Shown: positions 1 to 8,292 of the stretch, in pieces
Layout of the letters: every line of letters begins with the position of its first letter
Numbering within the stretch: the first letter of the stretch is position 1
NCBI GenBank assembly: GCA_913050115.1
Contig: CAJWZU010000023.1
Coordinates: 1-40,125 of the forward strand
Length of the DNA stretch: 40,125 nucleotides
Reading direction: 5' to 3'
Source: an uncultured Cellvibrionales bacterium
Lineage (GTDB): Bacteria; Pseudomonadota; Gammaproteobacteria; Pseudomonadales; Cellvibrionaceae
Translations under genes and position numbers: made by a program
The notes under the pieces: model-generated
Seen by the model: only the letters and a program-made list of their open reading frames with translations
The model's database searches: none
Told to the model about the DNA's origin: nothing

Positions 1-388
1 GGATCTCCCAGCCGTCCAGCGTGATCGACGCGCTGTCGTCGTGCGCCTCGGCGAACCACCCGTCGGCGTAGGCGATCCGTTCGTCGGTCAGGCACTTGAA
101 GAACGTGTACAGGTACTCGTTGTAACCGCCCACCCGCCAGGCGGTGAACCGGGTGGACAGGAAGATGGTGTTCACCCAGTCCGGTTCGCGGTCGCGCAGT
201 ACGGTGCGCACCAGCTCCGGTGCGATCGCGAACCCGTAGCGGAACTTCTCGTCCGCAATGGGTTCGCGCACAGCGCGTTTGGGAAAGTCGATGACCACGG
301 TTTCCGAGTGACCGGCACCCTCCAGTCGCAGCTCCACCGGATATCCGATGCCGTCGCAGATCTGGTCGCTCTGCACCATGATCGGCTC
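1..388 (-). other. Foreign GC-rich coding segment, in frame with guaA
   Basis: Reading leftward in the guaA frame, this stretch encodes about 129 residues that do not match any part of GMP synthase. Recognisable pieces are [46 protein letters not shown] and [17 protein letters not shown]. From memory this resembles the part just before the Rieske domain of actinobacterial MBL-fold/Rieske hypothetical proteins, but I cannot verify that. Third codon positions are almost all G or C, unlike the rest of the window. The open frame shows it is real coding DNA, either joined by assembly error or, less likely, by recombination. Confidence 0.6.
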
Positions 389-1528
389 GAACAGTTCGCG
401 CAGCGGTTCGACCAGCTTGAGCTTCATGGTCTCGGGCAGGCCGCCGACGTTGTGGTGCGACTTGATCACGTGGGCCTTGCCGGTCTTGCTGGCGGCGGAT
501 TCGATCACGTCAGGGTAGATGGTGCCCTGAGCCAACCAGTTTACGCCTTTTAGTCTAGTAGCCTCTTCATCGAAAATTTCGATAAAAGTATTGCCGATAA
601 TTTTGCGCTTCTTTTCTGGGTCGTTCTCGCCCGCTAGATTACCCAGAAATAGCTCTTCGGCGTCGGCGCGAATCACCTTAACACCCATGTTCTTAGCAAA
701 CATGTCCATCACCTGATCGCCTTCGTTCTTACGCAGCAAACCGTTGTCAACAAACACGCAGGTGAGCTGATCCCCGATGGCCTTGTGCAACAGAGCCGCC
801 ACTACCGAGGAATCAACACCGCCGGACAAACCGAGCAGAACTTTATCGCTACCGACTTGCTCGCGAACTTTTTTGATTTGGTCTTCAACGATGTTGGCCG
901 GTGTCCACAGTGCTTTACAGGCGCACAACTCCAGCGCAAAGTGTTCAAAAATGCGCTGTCCCTGCAGGGTATGAGTCACCTCGGGGTGAAACTGCAGCCC
1001 ATAAAAATCTTTATCTTCCGAGTACATACCGGCAATCGGGCAGGAGTCGGTGGACGCCATAACACTAAAGCCTGGCGGCAGCTCGGTCACCTTGTCGCCA
1101 TGGCTCATCCACACATCGAGCAATGAGTCTCCGTCTTTACTGACGTGGTCGCGAATATCGTGCAACAAAGCACTCTTGCCATGCACTTCTACCTGCGCGT
1201 AACCAAATTCGTGTACGTCGGAGCCGGTAACCTTGCCGCCCAATTGCTCAGCCATGGTCTGCATACCGTAGCAAATACCCAGTACTGGCACCCCCAGTTC
1301 GAACACAGCTTTGGGCGCGCGCGGTGAACCCGCTTCGGGCACAGACTCGGGACCACCGGCGAGAATAATACCGCGCGGATCGTACTCACGAATCTCTTCA
1401 TCGGTCATATCCCAGGCGCGAACCTCGGAGTAAACACCGATCTCGCGAATACGACGAGCAATTAACTGAGTATATTGAGAACCGAAGTCGAGGATCAGAA
1501 TACGCTGGGCGTGAATATCTTGGGTCAT
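1..1528 (-). CDS. guaA: GMP synthase (glutamine-hydrolysing), partial, with mosaic 3' part
   Basis: GuaA amidates XMP to GMP in the cytosol using glutamine and ATP. Reading leftward from the ATG at 1528, the N-terminal glutamine amidotransferase domain shows [15 protein letters not shown] and the nucleophile motif GICYGMQ, with the later catalytic HPEV. The ATP-pyrophosphatase P-loop follows as LSGGVDSSV. The frame stays open to the window edge. Residues 1 to about 329 use mixed codons like the rest of the window. Residues about 330-380 (540-389) are still GuaA ([25 protein letters not shown]) but in GC-rich codons. After LVEPLRELF the normal KDEVRKIG dimerisation domain is missing and unrelated sequence follows. 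A family member is about 525 residues, so the true C-terminus is absent. The gene lies 185 bases downstream of guaB. Identity is certain; integrity of the 3' third is doubtful. Confidence 0.9.
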   Translation of the reverse strand, partial: MTQDIHAQRILILDFGSQYTQLIARRIREIGVYSEVRAWDMTDEEIREYDPRGIILAGGPESVPEAGSPRAPKAVFELGVPVLGICYGMQTMAEQLGGKVTGSDVHEFGYAQVEVHGKSALLHDIRDHVSKDGDSLLDVWMSHGDKVTELPPGFSVMASTDSCPIAGMYSEDKDFYGLQFHPEVTHTLQGQRIFEHFALELCACKALWTPANIVEDQIKKVREQVGSDKVLLGLSGGVDSSVVAALLHKAIGDQLTCVFVDNGLLRKNEGDQVMDMFAKNMGVKVIRADAEELFLGNLAGENDPEKKRKIIGNTFIEIFDEEATRLKGVNWLAQGTIYPDVIESAASKTGKAHVIKSHHNVGGLPETMKLKLVEPLRELFEPIMVQSDQICDGIGYPVELRLEGAGHSETVVIDFPKRAVREPIADEKFRYGFAIAPELVRTVLRDREPDWVNTIFLSTRFTAWRVGGYNEYLYTFFKCLTDERIAYADGWFAEAHDDSASITLDGWEI

Positions 1529-1553
1529 ATCTATTCTCTACTAACTGCTTATG

Positions 1554-1579
1554 ACAACGGAGCCACAAAGCTCCGTTGT
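1554..1579. terminator. Hairpin in the guaB-guaA gap
   Basis: A perfect 10-base-pair stem (ACAACGGAGC / GCTCCGTTGT) with a six-base loop lies 26 bases upstream of the guaA ATG. On the plus strand it is followed by a T-rich stretch; on the minus strand, in the direction of guaBA transcription, it has no T tail. It may be an attenuator or processing site in the guaB-guaA message; function is inferred only. Confidence 0.5.
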
Positions 1580-1653
1580 TGTTTAATACTGAAGAATGGA
1601 AAAGTAGTGAGTTTTGCGCGAGAGCTAGGAGGTACTGCGCGCAGGACGGAAGC

Positions 1654-1682
1654 ATATAATAGCTCCTACCCAGCCACATCAA
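1654..1682 (-). promoter_or_regulatory. Candidate internal promoter for guaA
   Basis: On the minus strand TTGATG (1682-1677) and TTATAT (1659-1654) are separated by 17 bases, giving a sigma-70-like promoter in the long guaB-guaA gap. The gap of 185 bases makes separate transcription of guaA plausible. The match is moderate and no start site is proven. Confidence 0.35.
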
Positions 1683-1713
1683 CGACGACGCTATCGCGTA
1701 AAGGACACTGCTG

Positions 1714-3186
1714 TTAGCCGCCTACAGGGTAGTTGGGGGCTTCTTTGGTGATCTGTACGTCGTGTACATGACTCTCGCTCATGCCGGCTGAAGTCACCCG
1801 AACAAACTCAGGCACAGTGCGCATAGTCTCGATATCAACGGAGCCTGTATAGCCCATGGCCGAACTCACGCCGCCCATCATCTGGTGCACGATAGCGGCC
1901 AGTGGGCCTTTATAAGGTACTCGGCCTTCAATGCCCTCCGGTACCAATTTCTCAGTACCAGCACTAGCATCCTGAAAGTAGCGATCAGAAGAACCCTGAG
2001 TCTGCGCCATAGCGCCGAGTGAGCCCATACCGCGATAAGCCTTATAGGTACGGCCCTGATAAAGCTCAACTTCACCCGGTGCTTCTTCGGTACCAGCAAA
2101 CATAGAGCCCATCATAATGCAGTGTGCACCAGCAACCAGTGCCTTGGCCACATCGCCCGAGAAGCGGATCCCGCCGTCGGCGATCACCGGTATACCAGTA
2201 CCCTTAAGTGCTTCTACCGCGTTAGAGATAGCGGTAATCTGCGGCACACCCACGCCAGAAACGATGCGAGTGGTGCAGATTGAACCGGGGCCGATACCTA
2301 CCTTAACCGCGTCGGCGCCGGCATCGGCGAGCGCTTTGGCAGCGGCACCGGAGGCAATATTGCCACCGATCACCTGCACATCTGGGTAGAGCTCTTTAAT
2401 GCGACTCACACGGTCGAGTACATTTTTGGAGTGACCGTGGGCCGTATCGACAACAAACACATCAACGCCGGCGCGTATCAACGCGGCAACGCGATCATCA
2501 GTATCGGGGCTAGTGCCCACAGATGCACCCACGCGCAGGCGACCTTTTGGGTCTTTACAGGCGTTGGGATATTGCTCGGCCTTATTCATATCTTTAACAG
2601 TAATCAAACCACGCAGTTCAAACGCGTCATTGACCACCAGAATTTTTTCGATGCGGTGCTTGTGCAGCAGCTCGCGCACGCTGCCCGCCGAGGCCCCCTC
2701 TTTTACGGTAACCAGTTTGTCTTTTGGGGTCATAATACTGGCGACAGTGGCATCGAAATTAATCTCAAAACGCACATCGCGACCGGTAACGATGCCCACC
2801 AAGTTGCCGTTATCGAGTACCGGCACACCAGAAATACTGTTGTGCTTAGTGAGCGAAACCAGCTCGCGAATACTGGCGTTAGACTCGATAGTGATCGGGT
2901 CGAGTACAACACCAGCTTCGAATTTCTTTACCGCTAAAACCTGCGCGGCCTGCTGCTCAATAGTCATGCTCTTGTGAATAATACCGATGCCACCTTCCTG
3001 AGCCATAGCAATAGCTAGGCGCGCCTCGGTAACGGTATCCATCGCGGCGGATACCAGCGGTATATTGAGCTCAATGCCGCGCGTAAGTTTAGTTTTCAAA
3101 GACACATCTTTTGCTGTCACCGAGGAATAACCTGGGATCAAGAGAACATCGTCAAAAGTGAGGGCTTCTTGAGCAATTCGCAACAT
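1714..3186 (-). CDS. guaB: Inosine-5'-monophosphate dehydrogenase
   Basis: GuaB oxidises IMP to XMP with NAD+, the committed step to GMP. The 490-residue protein has normal family length. It starts [13 protein letters not shown], carries two CBS domains at about residues 92-205, and has the catalytic loop [13 protein letters not shown] with the nucleophilic cysteine at residue 304. The conserved GDVAKAL and [14 protein letters not shown] phosphate-binding elements follow. The ATG at 3186 is supported by the conserved N-terminus. It is the first gene of guaBA and is divergent from xseA, sharing a 198-base intergenic region with a strong promoter. Confidence 0.97.
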   Translation of the reverse strand: MLRIAQEALTFDDVLLIPGYSSVTAKDVSLKTKLTRGIELNIPLVSAAMDTVTEARLAIAMAQEGGIGIIHKSMTIEQQAAQVLAVKKFEAGVVLDPITIESNASIRELVSLTKHNSISGVPVLDNGNLVGIVTGRDVRFEINFDATVASIMTPKDKLVTVKEGASAGSVRELLHKHRIEKILVVNDAFELRGLITVKDMNKAEQYPNACKDPKGRLRVGASVGTSPDTDDRVAALIRAGVDVFVVDTAHGHSKNVLDRVSRIKELYPDVQVIGGNIASGAAAKALADAGADAVKVGIGPGSICTTRIVSGVGVPQITAISNAVEALKGTGIPVIADGGIRFSGDVAKALVAGAHCIMMGSMFAGTEEAPGEVELYQGRTYKAYRGMGSLGAMAQTQGSSDRYFQDASAGTEKLVPEGIEGRVPYKGPLAAIVHQMMGGVSSAMGYTGSVDIETMRTVPEFVRVTSAGMSESHVHDVQITKEAPNYPVGG

Positions 3187-3285
3187 ATACCGTCAGACTC
3201 CAAAGGTATGGGTGGTGGGCGTAGGGATGGCACCGCGCGTCAAAGAAGGCGTGCAACCAATACCGAGCCTAAAATTTAACGCGCA

Positions 3286-3314
3286 ATTATAGCGTTTTTA
3301 CCCTGCCAAGGCAA
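3286..3314 (-). promoter_or_regulatory. guaB promoter (sigma-70 type)
   Basis: On the minus strand TTGCCT (3314-3309) and a perfect TATAAT (3291-3286) are separated by exactly 17 bases. The bases after the -10 are TGCGCG, a GC-rich discriminator of the kind found at stringently controlled promoters, which would fit a GTP-synthesis gene. Transcription would begin near 3279, leaving a leader of about 90 bases before the guaB ATG. Confidence 0.7.
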
Positions 3315-3330
3315 TATACCGGCTTACCAA

Positions 3331-3350
3331 TAACAGTAGTCTTACTGTTA
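3331..3350. promoter_or_regulatory. Palindrome between guaB and xseA, operator-like
   Basis: An 8-base perfect inverted repeat, TAACAGTA and TACTGTTA, is separated by GTCT. It lies just upstream of the guaB -35 box and 34 bases before the xseA ATG. The symmetry and location suit a regulator-binding site or a small RNA hairpin. I cannot name a regulator, and it is not the PurR consensus. Confidence 0.4.
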
Positions 3351-3384
3351 GACCCCAGCCCCATTTAAAGGCTAAAATTGATCT

Positions 3385-4731
3385 ATGCCAATTATTAAAA
3401 AAACTCCCTCCGAGCGCGACGTGCTGTCTGTCAGTCAGCTTAATCGTCGTGCCAAAATGCTACTGGAAACTCAACTGCCACTGCTGTGGATTGAAGGCGA
3501 GATATCCAATCTGTCACAGCCCTCCTCCGGCCACTGGTATTTCACCCTCAAAGACGCCAAGGCCCAAGTGCGCTGCGCTATGTTTAAAGGCCGTAATGGC
3601 GGCGTGCGCTTTGCCCCGACGCAAGGCCAGCAAATATTGCTGCGCGCCAAAGTTAGCCTGTACGAGGGACGCGGCGACTACCAATTAATTGCCGAACATA
3701 TGGAGGAGGCCGGTACCGGCGCTCTGCAGCGCGCCTTTGAAGAACTGAAGCATAAATTAAAAAAAGAGGGGCTATTTGCCGCTGAAACTAAAAAAACACT
3801 GCCGGTATTGCCCCGGCGCGTGGCCCTTATCACATCACCTACCGGTGCCGCCGTGCGGGACATGGTATCGGTGTTTCAACGCCGCTACCCACTGATCGAC
3901 TTAGTGGTACTGCCCGTAGCCGTGCAGGGTGCAGAGGCCCCTGCGCAAATCGCCCGAGCCATAAACATGGCCTGCCGTATGCGCAATATCGAGGCTATTA
4001 TCGTCGGCCGCGGCGGCGGTTCTATGGAAGACTTATGGGCATTCAACGAAGAAATAGTCGCCCGCGCCATAGACGCCAGTAAAATTCCGCTGGTCAGCGC
4101 CGTTGGACATGAGACCGACTTTACCATAGCCGATTTTGTCGCTGATATACGCGCCCCCACACCATCTGCAGCGGCCGAACTATTGAGCCCCGACCGCGAA
4201 GAAATTCTCTCGACACTCGAAGGTCATGAAGTGCTACTAGAAGAGGCTCTGTGGCGAAAATTGGATGCCAGTCAGCAAAAGCTCGAACATTTGCGGGCGC
4301 GTCTGCGCCACCCCGGTGATAAGCTCAATGGCTGGTCACAGCAGCTGGACGGTTTAGAGATTCGCCTCACCCGCGTCATTAAATCCCAACTGCATGAACA
4401 ACAACAACAACTGCAGCAACTAAAACTGCGCCAGAGCCATTTTCACCCTCAGGAAAAATTACACGAACTGCAACAGCAACTCAAATATCTGCAACAGCGC
4501 TTGCAACACGAAACCGAAATCAACCTGCAGCAGCAGCGCCAACAACTAGCCAAAGCTTGCGAATTACTCGACAGCGTCAGCCCACTCAACACGCTTAAAC
4601 GCGGTTATGCGATGGTCACCGACAGCTTCGGAAATGTTATCACCAATGCCGCTAAGATAAATTGCGGCGATAGCATCAGTACCCAACTAGCCTCTGGTAA
4701 ACTGATCAGTAAGGTCGAAAAAATTGCCTAA
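3385..4731 (+). CDS. xseA: Exodeoxyribonuclease VII large subunit
   Basis: XseA is the catalytic subunit of exonuclease VII, which degrades single-stranded DNA in both directions together with several copies of XseB. The 448-residue protein begins with an OB-fold (VSQLNRRAKMLLE, LWIEGEISNL, HWYFTLKD), followed by the nuclease domain with VALITSPTGAAVRD, GRGGGSMEDLWAFNEE, SAVGHETDFTIADFVAD and RAPTPSAAAELL. The C-terminal third (about 285-415) is a glutamine-rich coiled coil that binds XseB, and LKRGYAMV precedes the end. XseB is not in the window. The start is weakly supported by a Shine-Dalgarno sequence but matches the usual N-terminus. mltF follows after 24 bases, so the two are probably co-transcribed. 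Confidence 0.95.
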   Translation: MPIIKKTPSERDVLSVSQLNRRAKMLLETQLPLLWIEGEISNLSQPSSGHWYFTLKDAKAQVRCAMFKGRNGGVRFAPTQGQQILLRAKVSLYEGRGDYQLIAEHMEEAGTGALQRAFEELKHKLKKEGLFAAETKKTLPVLPRRVALITSPTGAAVRDMVSVFQRRYPLIDLVVLPVAVQGAEAPAQIARAINMACRMRNIEAIIVGRGGGSMEDLWAFNEEIVARAIDASKIPLVSAVGHETDFTIADFVADIRAPTPSAAAELLSPDREEILSTLEGHEVLLEEALWRKLDASQQKLEHLRARLRHPGDKLNGWSQQLDGLEIRLTRVIKSQLHEQQQQLQQLKLRQSHFHPQEKLHELQQQLKYLQQRLQHETEINLQQQRQQLAKACELLDSVSPLNTLKRGYAMVTDSFGNVITNAAKINCGDSISTQLASGKLISKVEKIA

Positions 4732-4755
4732 AGCGGCTATAAATGAGGAAAGCAC

Positions 4756-6828
4756 ATGCGCATAAAAATATTACTGCTCGCACTTTTATCAATTCTCGCC
4801 GCCTGCGACCACCAAAACCCAGTTTCCACGGCAGAGGTCAAAAAAAGTTCGGCGCCTTTTAGCGGTGATCTAGCTGAGCTTAAAGAACGCGGCGCAATAC
4901 GTTTACTGCGCCTACACAATCAAGACAGTGGTGGCCTGCCCCGCCATGGCACACCACAATTCGAGCAGCAACACAGCATGGAAAGTTTTGCCCGACAACA
5001 GGGCCTTACCCCCGAGTGGGTCGACGTCGATGATTATGCAGAACTTTTTGAGGCACTCCAAAACGGCCGAGGCGATGTAATAGTCAACAATTTAACCCAA
5101 ACGCCTGAGCGTGAACAATTTTTGGCTTTTAGTTTGCCACTTGACCGCAGTCAAGAATTTATCATTACCAAGGCCAGCAGCGCCGCACTTGATGACATCA
5201 ATGATCTGCAGGGCAAGCGAGTCGCCATTCCCGCCGGCAGCTCCTACCAGGGCACGCTGCTCGATTTACTGGAGCAAAACATAGACCTCAATTTCGACAT
5301 TGTTATTCTCAATGGCGGTGACAACCCCGACACACTATTGGACAAACTAAATAGCGGTGAATTCGACGCCGCGGTTATCGACAGCAACCTACTGCAATCA
5401 ATACAGCGCTATCGGCAGGACTATCAAATCGGGACCAAAATTAGCGAGTTGCAGAACATTGCTTGGGCCATGCGTCCTAGCAATCCCAATTTGCTGCAGG
5501 CACTGAATATTTTTCTACTGGAAACTTTAAGCAAGCAGGACTGGGACAAACGTTTATTTGATGACTGGGAAGGTATACTCGCTCGCAAAACACTGCGCGT
5601 GATTACGCGCAACGGCCCTGCTAGCTATTTTTTATGGCGCGGAGAACTCATGGGGTTTGACTATGAGCTGATGCACCACTTTGCCGATCGGCACAAGTTA
5701 AAATTAGAAATGGTGGTAGCGCCACCACAAGCTGATTTAATTGACTGGTTGCTCGAGGGTCGCGGCGATGTTATTGCTGCCTCTATGACCGCATCAGAAA
5801 CTCGCCGCGAGCGCGGCATAGTATTCTCCAGCCCTTACAACCAAATTGCCGAACAATTGGTAACTGCCACAGATAAGCCCAAATTAGACACTTTTGACGC
5901 TCTTGCTGGGCGCACATTGGCCCTAAGGCCTAACACTCACTATTGGCAAACAGCCAAAAAATTACAGGCCGCTGGACATCAATTTCAGTTGCATGAAATT
6001 AAACGAGGTTTAAGCACCGCCGAAGTTTTAATCGCGGTCGCCAGAGGTGATTACGACGCTACCCTAGCCGACAGTCATATGGTGAATATAGAGCAGCGGT
6101 TTATTGATAAGCTTGCACCTGGGCTTAAATTAGAGCCTGAATATGACCATGCTTGGGCCGTGCGCCCTGAGAGTGCAAACCTACTGCAGCAACTCAACAA
6201 CTACCTCGCCAAGGAAAAAGGCAGCCGTCATTTTAACGTGGTAAAAAACAAGCATTTCAGCGATGACAAAAATATCGATAAATATCAGGGACAGCGCCTC
6301 AACAGCGACGACCAACTATCTCCGTTCGATAAGATAGTGCAAGACTCAGCCACATCGCACCAGTTCGACTGGCGCCTGATAACCGCACAGATGTATCAAG
6401 AAAGTCGTTTCAACCCCAAAGCCCGCTCGCATGTAGGGGCGGTCGGGCTTATGCAAGTGATGCCTCGTACCGCTCGCGAACTGGGTTACAAACTGCCCTT
6501 CAGCGATGCAAAAGGGATTGAAGCCGGCGTCAATTATCTAGCTTGGTGCCGCGACCGATTCGATGCCACTTTGCCACCACAGGAACGTCTCTGGTTTAGC
6601 CTAGCCGCTTACAATGCCGGTGCTGGCCATGTATTTGATGCACGCCGATTAGCCAAACAGCAGGGCCTGAACCCTGACATCTGGTTCGACAATGTCGAAC
6701 AGGCGATGTTGTTACTGTCTCAACGAAAGTACTACCATCATGCGCGCTTTGGCTATGTGCGCGGAGGTGAACCTGTCAATTATGTGAGACAAATTCGCAA
6801 GCGCTATCGAGCTTATTTAGATCTTTAA
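4756..6828 (+). CDS. mltF: MltF-like lytic transglycosylase with two solute-binding domains
   Basis: MltF cleaves the glycan strands of peptidoglycan with formation of 1,6-anhydro-muropeptides. Here a lipoprotein signal ends at cysteine 17 (SILAAC), placing it on the outer membrane. Two type-3 solute-binding (SBP_bac_3) domains follow, about residues 37-270 and 275-495, and repeat the same landmarks: RGDVIVNNLTQTPERE / RGDVIAASMTASETRRE, GEFDAAVIDS / GDYDATLADS, AWAMRPSNPNLLQ / AWAVRPESANLLQ. The SLT domain spans about 520-690, with catalytic Glu549 in AQMYQESRFNP, GLMQVMP and SLAAYNAGAGH. Typical MltF has one sensor domain and about 480-520 residues; this has 690. A GAGGAAAG Shine-Dalgarno sequence sits before the ATG. 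Known from the family: the sensor domain allosterically controls the lytic domain. The purpose of a second one is unknown. Confidence 0.9.
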   Translation: MRIKILLLALLSILAACDHQNPVSTAEVKKSSAPFSGDLAELKERGAIRLLRLHNQDSGGLPRHGTPQFEQQHSMESFARQQGLTPEWVDVDDYAELFEALQNGRGDVIVNNLTQTPEREQFLAFSLPLDRSQEFIITKASSAALDDINDLQGKRVAIPAGSSYQGTLLDLLEQNIDLNFDIVILNGGDNPDTLLDKLNSGEFDAAVIDSNLLQSIQRYRQDYQIGTKISELQNIAWAMRPSNPNLLQALNIFLLETLSKQDWDKRLFDDWEGILARKTLRVITRNGPASYFLWRGELMGFDYELMHHFADRHKLKLEMVVAPPQADLIDWLLEGRGDVIAASMTASETRRERGIVFSSPYNQIAEQLVTATDKPKLDTFDALAGRTLALRPNTHYWQTAKKLQAAGHQFQLHEIKRGLSTAEVLIAVARGDYDATLADSHMVNIEQRFIDKLAPGLKLEPEYDHAWAVRPESANLLQQLNNYLAKEKGSRHFNVVKNKHFSDDKNIDKYQGQRLNSDDQLSPFDKIVQDSATSHQFDWRLITAQMYQESRFNPKARSHVGAVGLMQVMPRTARELGYKLPFSDAKGIEAGVNYLAWCRDRFDATLPPQERLWFSLAAYNAGAGHVFDARRLAKQQGLNPDIWFDNVEQAMLLLSQRKYYHHARFGYVRGGEPVNYVRQIRKRYRAYLDL

Positions 6829-6884
6829 AAGTGCGGAGTGAGTGCAGTTCATTAGCGCCTTAATTTTTATCATTTAGATATGAG

Positions 6885-6913
6885 TTACCCTACCTCCTTT
6901 GTGCTGCTAAACT
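6885..6913 (+). promoter_or_regulatory. Candidate promoter of the thi operon
   Basis: TTACCC (6885-6890) and TAAACT (6908-6913) with a 17-base spacer would start transcription near 6920, just where the TPP riboswitch begins. Both hexamers are only moderate matches to the sigma-70 consensus; the position is the main support. Confidence 0.4.
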
Positions 6914-6920
6914 GCACACA

Positions 6921-7082
6921 CTTGTCGGGGCGCCAGCATATTCATAAATTTTTTAATGGATATCGACTGTGCTGAGATCGTTTGTAATTGAGTGTCGAAG
7001 GCTTTTAAAGAGGCCTTGGGAGCAACAAACTCATAACGAACCCGCAGAACCTGATCGAGTTAGTGCTCGCGGAGGGAACAAG
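6921..7082 (+). ncRNA. TPP riboswitch (THI element) with an extra stem-loop
   Basis: This leader carries the thi-box signatures: GGGGCGCC at 6927, GCTGAGAT at 6971-6978, then ACCCGCAGAACCTGATC (7040-7056), the CGAG/CTCG hairpin and GCGGAGGGAAC. A closing P1 helix forms between CTTGT (6921-6925) and ACAAG (7078-7082). About 60 bases separate CTGAGA from ACCC, much more than usual. They can fold on themselves through GTTTGT (6980-6985) with ACAAAC (7025-7030), and inside it AAGGC (6998-7002) with GCCTT (7013-7017). Binding of thiamine pyrophosphate would repress thiO-thiS-thiG. No T-rich terminator is seen downstream, so control is probably at translation initiation. Confidence 0.93.
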
Positions 7083-7106
7083 ATGCGCTCGCTCGGGCGT
7101 TGTCTA

Positions 7107-7127
7107 TTCCCGCTGCTGATGTGGGAA
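7107..7127 (+). promoter_or_regulatory. Hairpin masking the thiO ribosome-binding site
   Basis: TTCCC (7107-7111) pairs with GGGAA (7123-7127), immediately before the thiO ATG at 7132. The GGGAA is the only plausible ribosome-binding sequence, so this hairpin is a candidate expression platform for the TPP riboswitch located 25 bases upstream. The pairing is seen; the regulatory role is inferred. Confidence 0.5.
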
Positions 7128-7131
7128 ATAT

Positions 7132-8292
7132 ATGTCTACACCTATAGTGCGAAAAACAGTAGCAAAACAAGACTCTATCGGTATCGCCGGTGCCGGTTTA
7201 CTGGGCCGTCTGCTGGCTTGGAAGCTGCTTATACGCGGCCATAACGTCTCACTGTTCGATGCCGGCCATATCGAGCACTCTATTACCACGCCCTCAGCAG
7301 CGGCCGGCTTTACCGCCGCAGGTATGGTGGCGCCACTGTCCGAAGCGGTGGTATCCGAGCGCGCTATCTACGATATAGGCCTGCGCTCGCTGGAACTTTG
7401 GCCTCAGTGGATCGCCGAACTTGAGCACAAGCCCTCGTCAGAATCTGACTTTTTTTTCCAGCGTGGCAGCCTTGCCGTATCCCATCCGCAAGACACTGCT
7501 GAGCTGCAACAGTTCGATACCGATTTAAACCATATTCTTGGCGGCAGCAGCGGATACCAGCGCCTAAATGGTCAACAAATACAGCAACTAGAACCGGCTT
7601 TAAGCGACAGTTTCCAGCAGGGTTTATACCTAGAGCCTGAGGCGCACATAAACAATCAGCAGTTGCTCAACCGTCTGTTAGTGGATATTCAAGCGCTCGG
7701 CGGCAAGCTTTATCCAAACACCCCTGTTCAGCCCTCGGCAAAAATCCTGCAGGCTAAAGCACAGAGCCATCGTTTTGACCTGTGCATTGACTGCCGCGGC
7801 TTTGGCGCTAAGTACAGTGCATCGAGGGAACAACCTCTGCGCGGCGTCCGCGGTGAAGCGCTATCAGTGCACACCAAAGAAATACAACTGCAGCGGCCTG
7901 TGCGGCTCATGCACCCGCGCTATCAGCTTTATATAGTGCCCAAGCCGGACAACATATTTGTTCTTGGTGCCACCTCGATCGAGAGTGAAGATATGAGCCC
8001 GATAAGCCTGCAATCGAACCTGGAACTATCCAGCGCCCTCTTTACCTTGAACCCGGCCTTCGCGGAGGCGCGTATTGTTGATATGGCGGTAAATTTACGC
8101 CCAGCCTTTATGGACAATATGCCTAGAGTAGAAGTTGAAGACGGACTCATTAAAGCCAATGGACTCTATCGGCACGGGTATTTGTTGGCACCAGTAGTGG
8201 TGGAAAATATACTCAATACGATTGAACAGAACGTAGACCCGTTTCAATCCATATTACAAAGTCAGCCTACAGCAGAGACTGAACATGCCTAA
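7132..8292 (+). CDS. thiO: Glycine oxidase ThiO
   Basis: ThiO is an FAD-dependent amine oxidase that turns glycine into iminoglycine (dehydroglycine), a precursor of the thiamine thiazole ring in organisms lacking the radical enzyme ThiH. The 386-residue protein shows the FAD-binding Rossmann motif IAGAGLLGRLLAW near residue 18, and the DAO-family segments AAGFTAAGMVAPLSE, CRGFGAKY, LRGVRGEALSV and NGLYRHGYLLAP. The first gene after the TPP riboswitch, it overlaps thiS by eight bases, so the two are translationally coupled. No thiH is seen, consistent with the ThiO route. A normal member of the family. Confidence 0.92.
   Translation: MSTPIVRKTVAKQDSIGIAGAGLLGRLLAWKLLIRGHNVSLFDAGHIEHSITTPSAAAGFTAAGMVAPLSEAVVSERAIYDIGLRSLELWPQWIAELEHKPSSESDFFFQRGSLAVSHPQDTAELQQFDTDLNHILGGSSGYQRLNGQQIQQLEPALSDSFQQGLYLEPEAHINNQQLLNRLLVDIQALGGKLYPNTPVQPSAKILQAKAQSHRFDLCIDCRGFGAKYSASREQPLRGVRGEALSVHTKEIQLQRPVRLMHPRYQLYIVPKPDNIFVLGATSIESEDMSPISLQSNLELSSALFTLNPAFAEARIVDMAVNLRPAFMDNMPRVEVEDGLIKANGLYRHGYLLAPVVVENILNTIEQNVDPFQSILQSQPTAETEHA

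Noticed and set aside
41-553. Plus-strand frame of 170 codons at the left edge
   Set aside because: The minus-strand frame is GuaA in its upper part. The plus frame is the usual shadow of GC-rich coding DNA.
2431-2937. Plus-strand frame of 168 codons
   Set aside because: It is fully antisense to the guaB coding sequence, which is unambiguous.
3400-4731. Glutamine-rich repeat in xseA as a possible expanded repeat
   Set aside because: Glutamine-rich coiled coils are normal in the C-terminal third of XseA.
6969-7244. Plus-strand frame of 91 codons before thiO
   Set aside because: It covers the TPP riboswitch and the thiO start in another frame; the RNA signatures explain this stretch.
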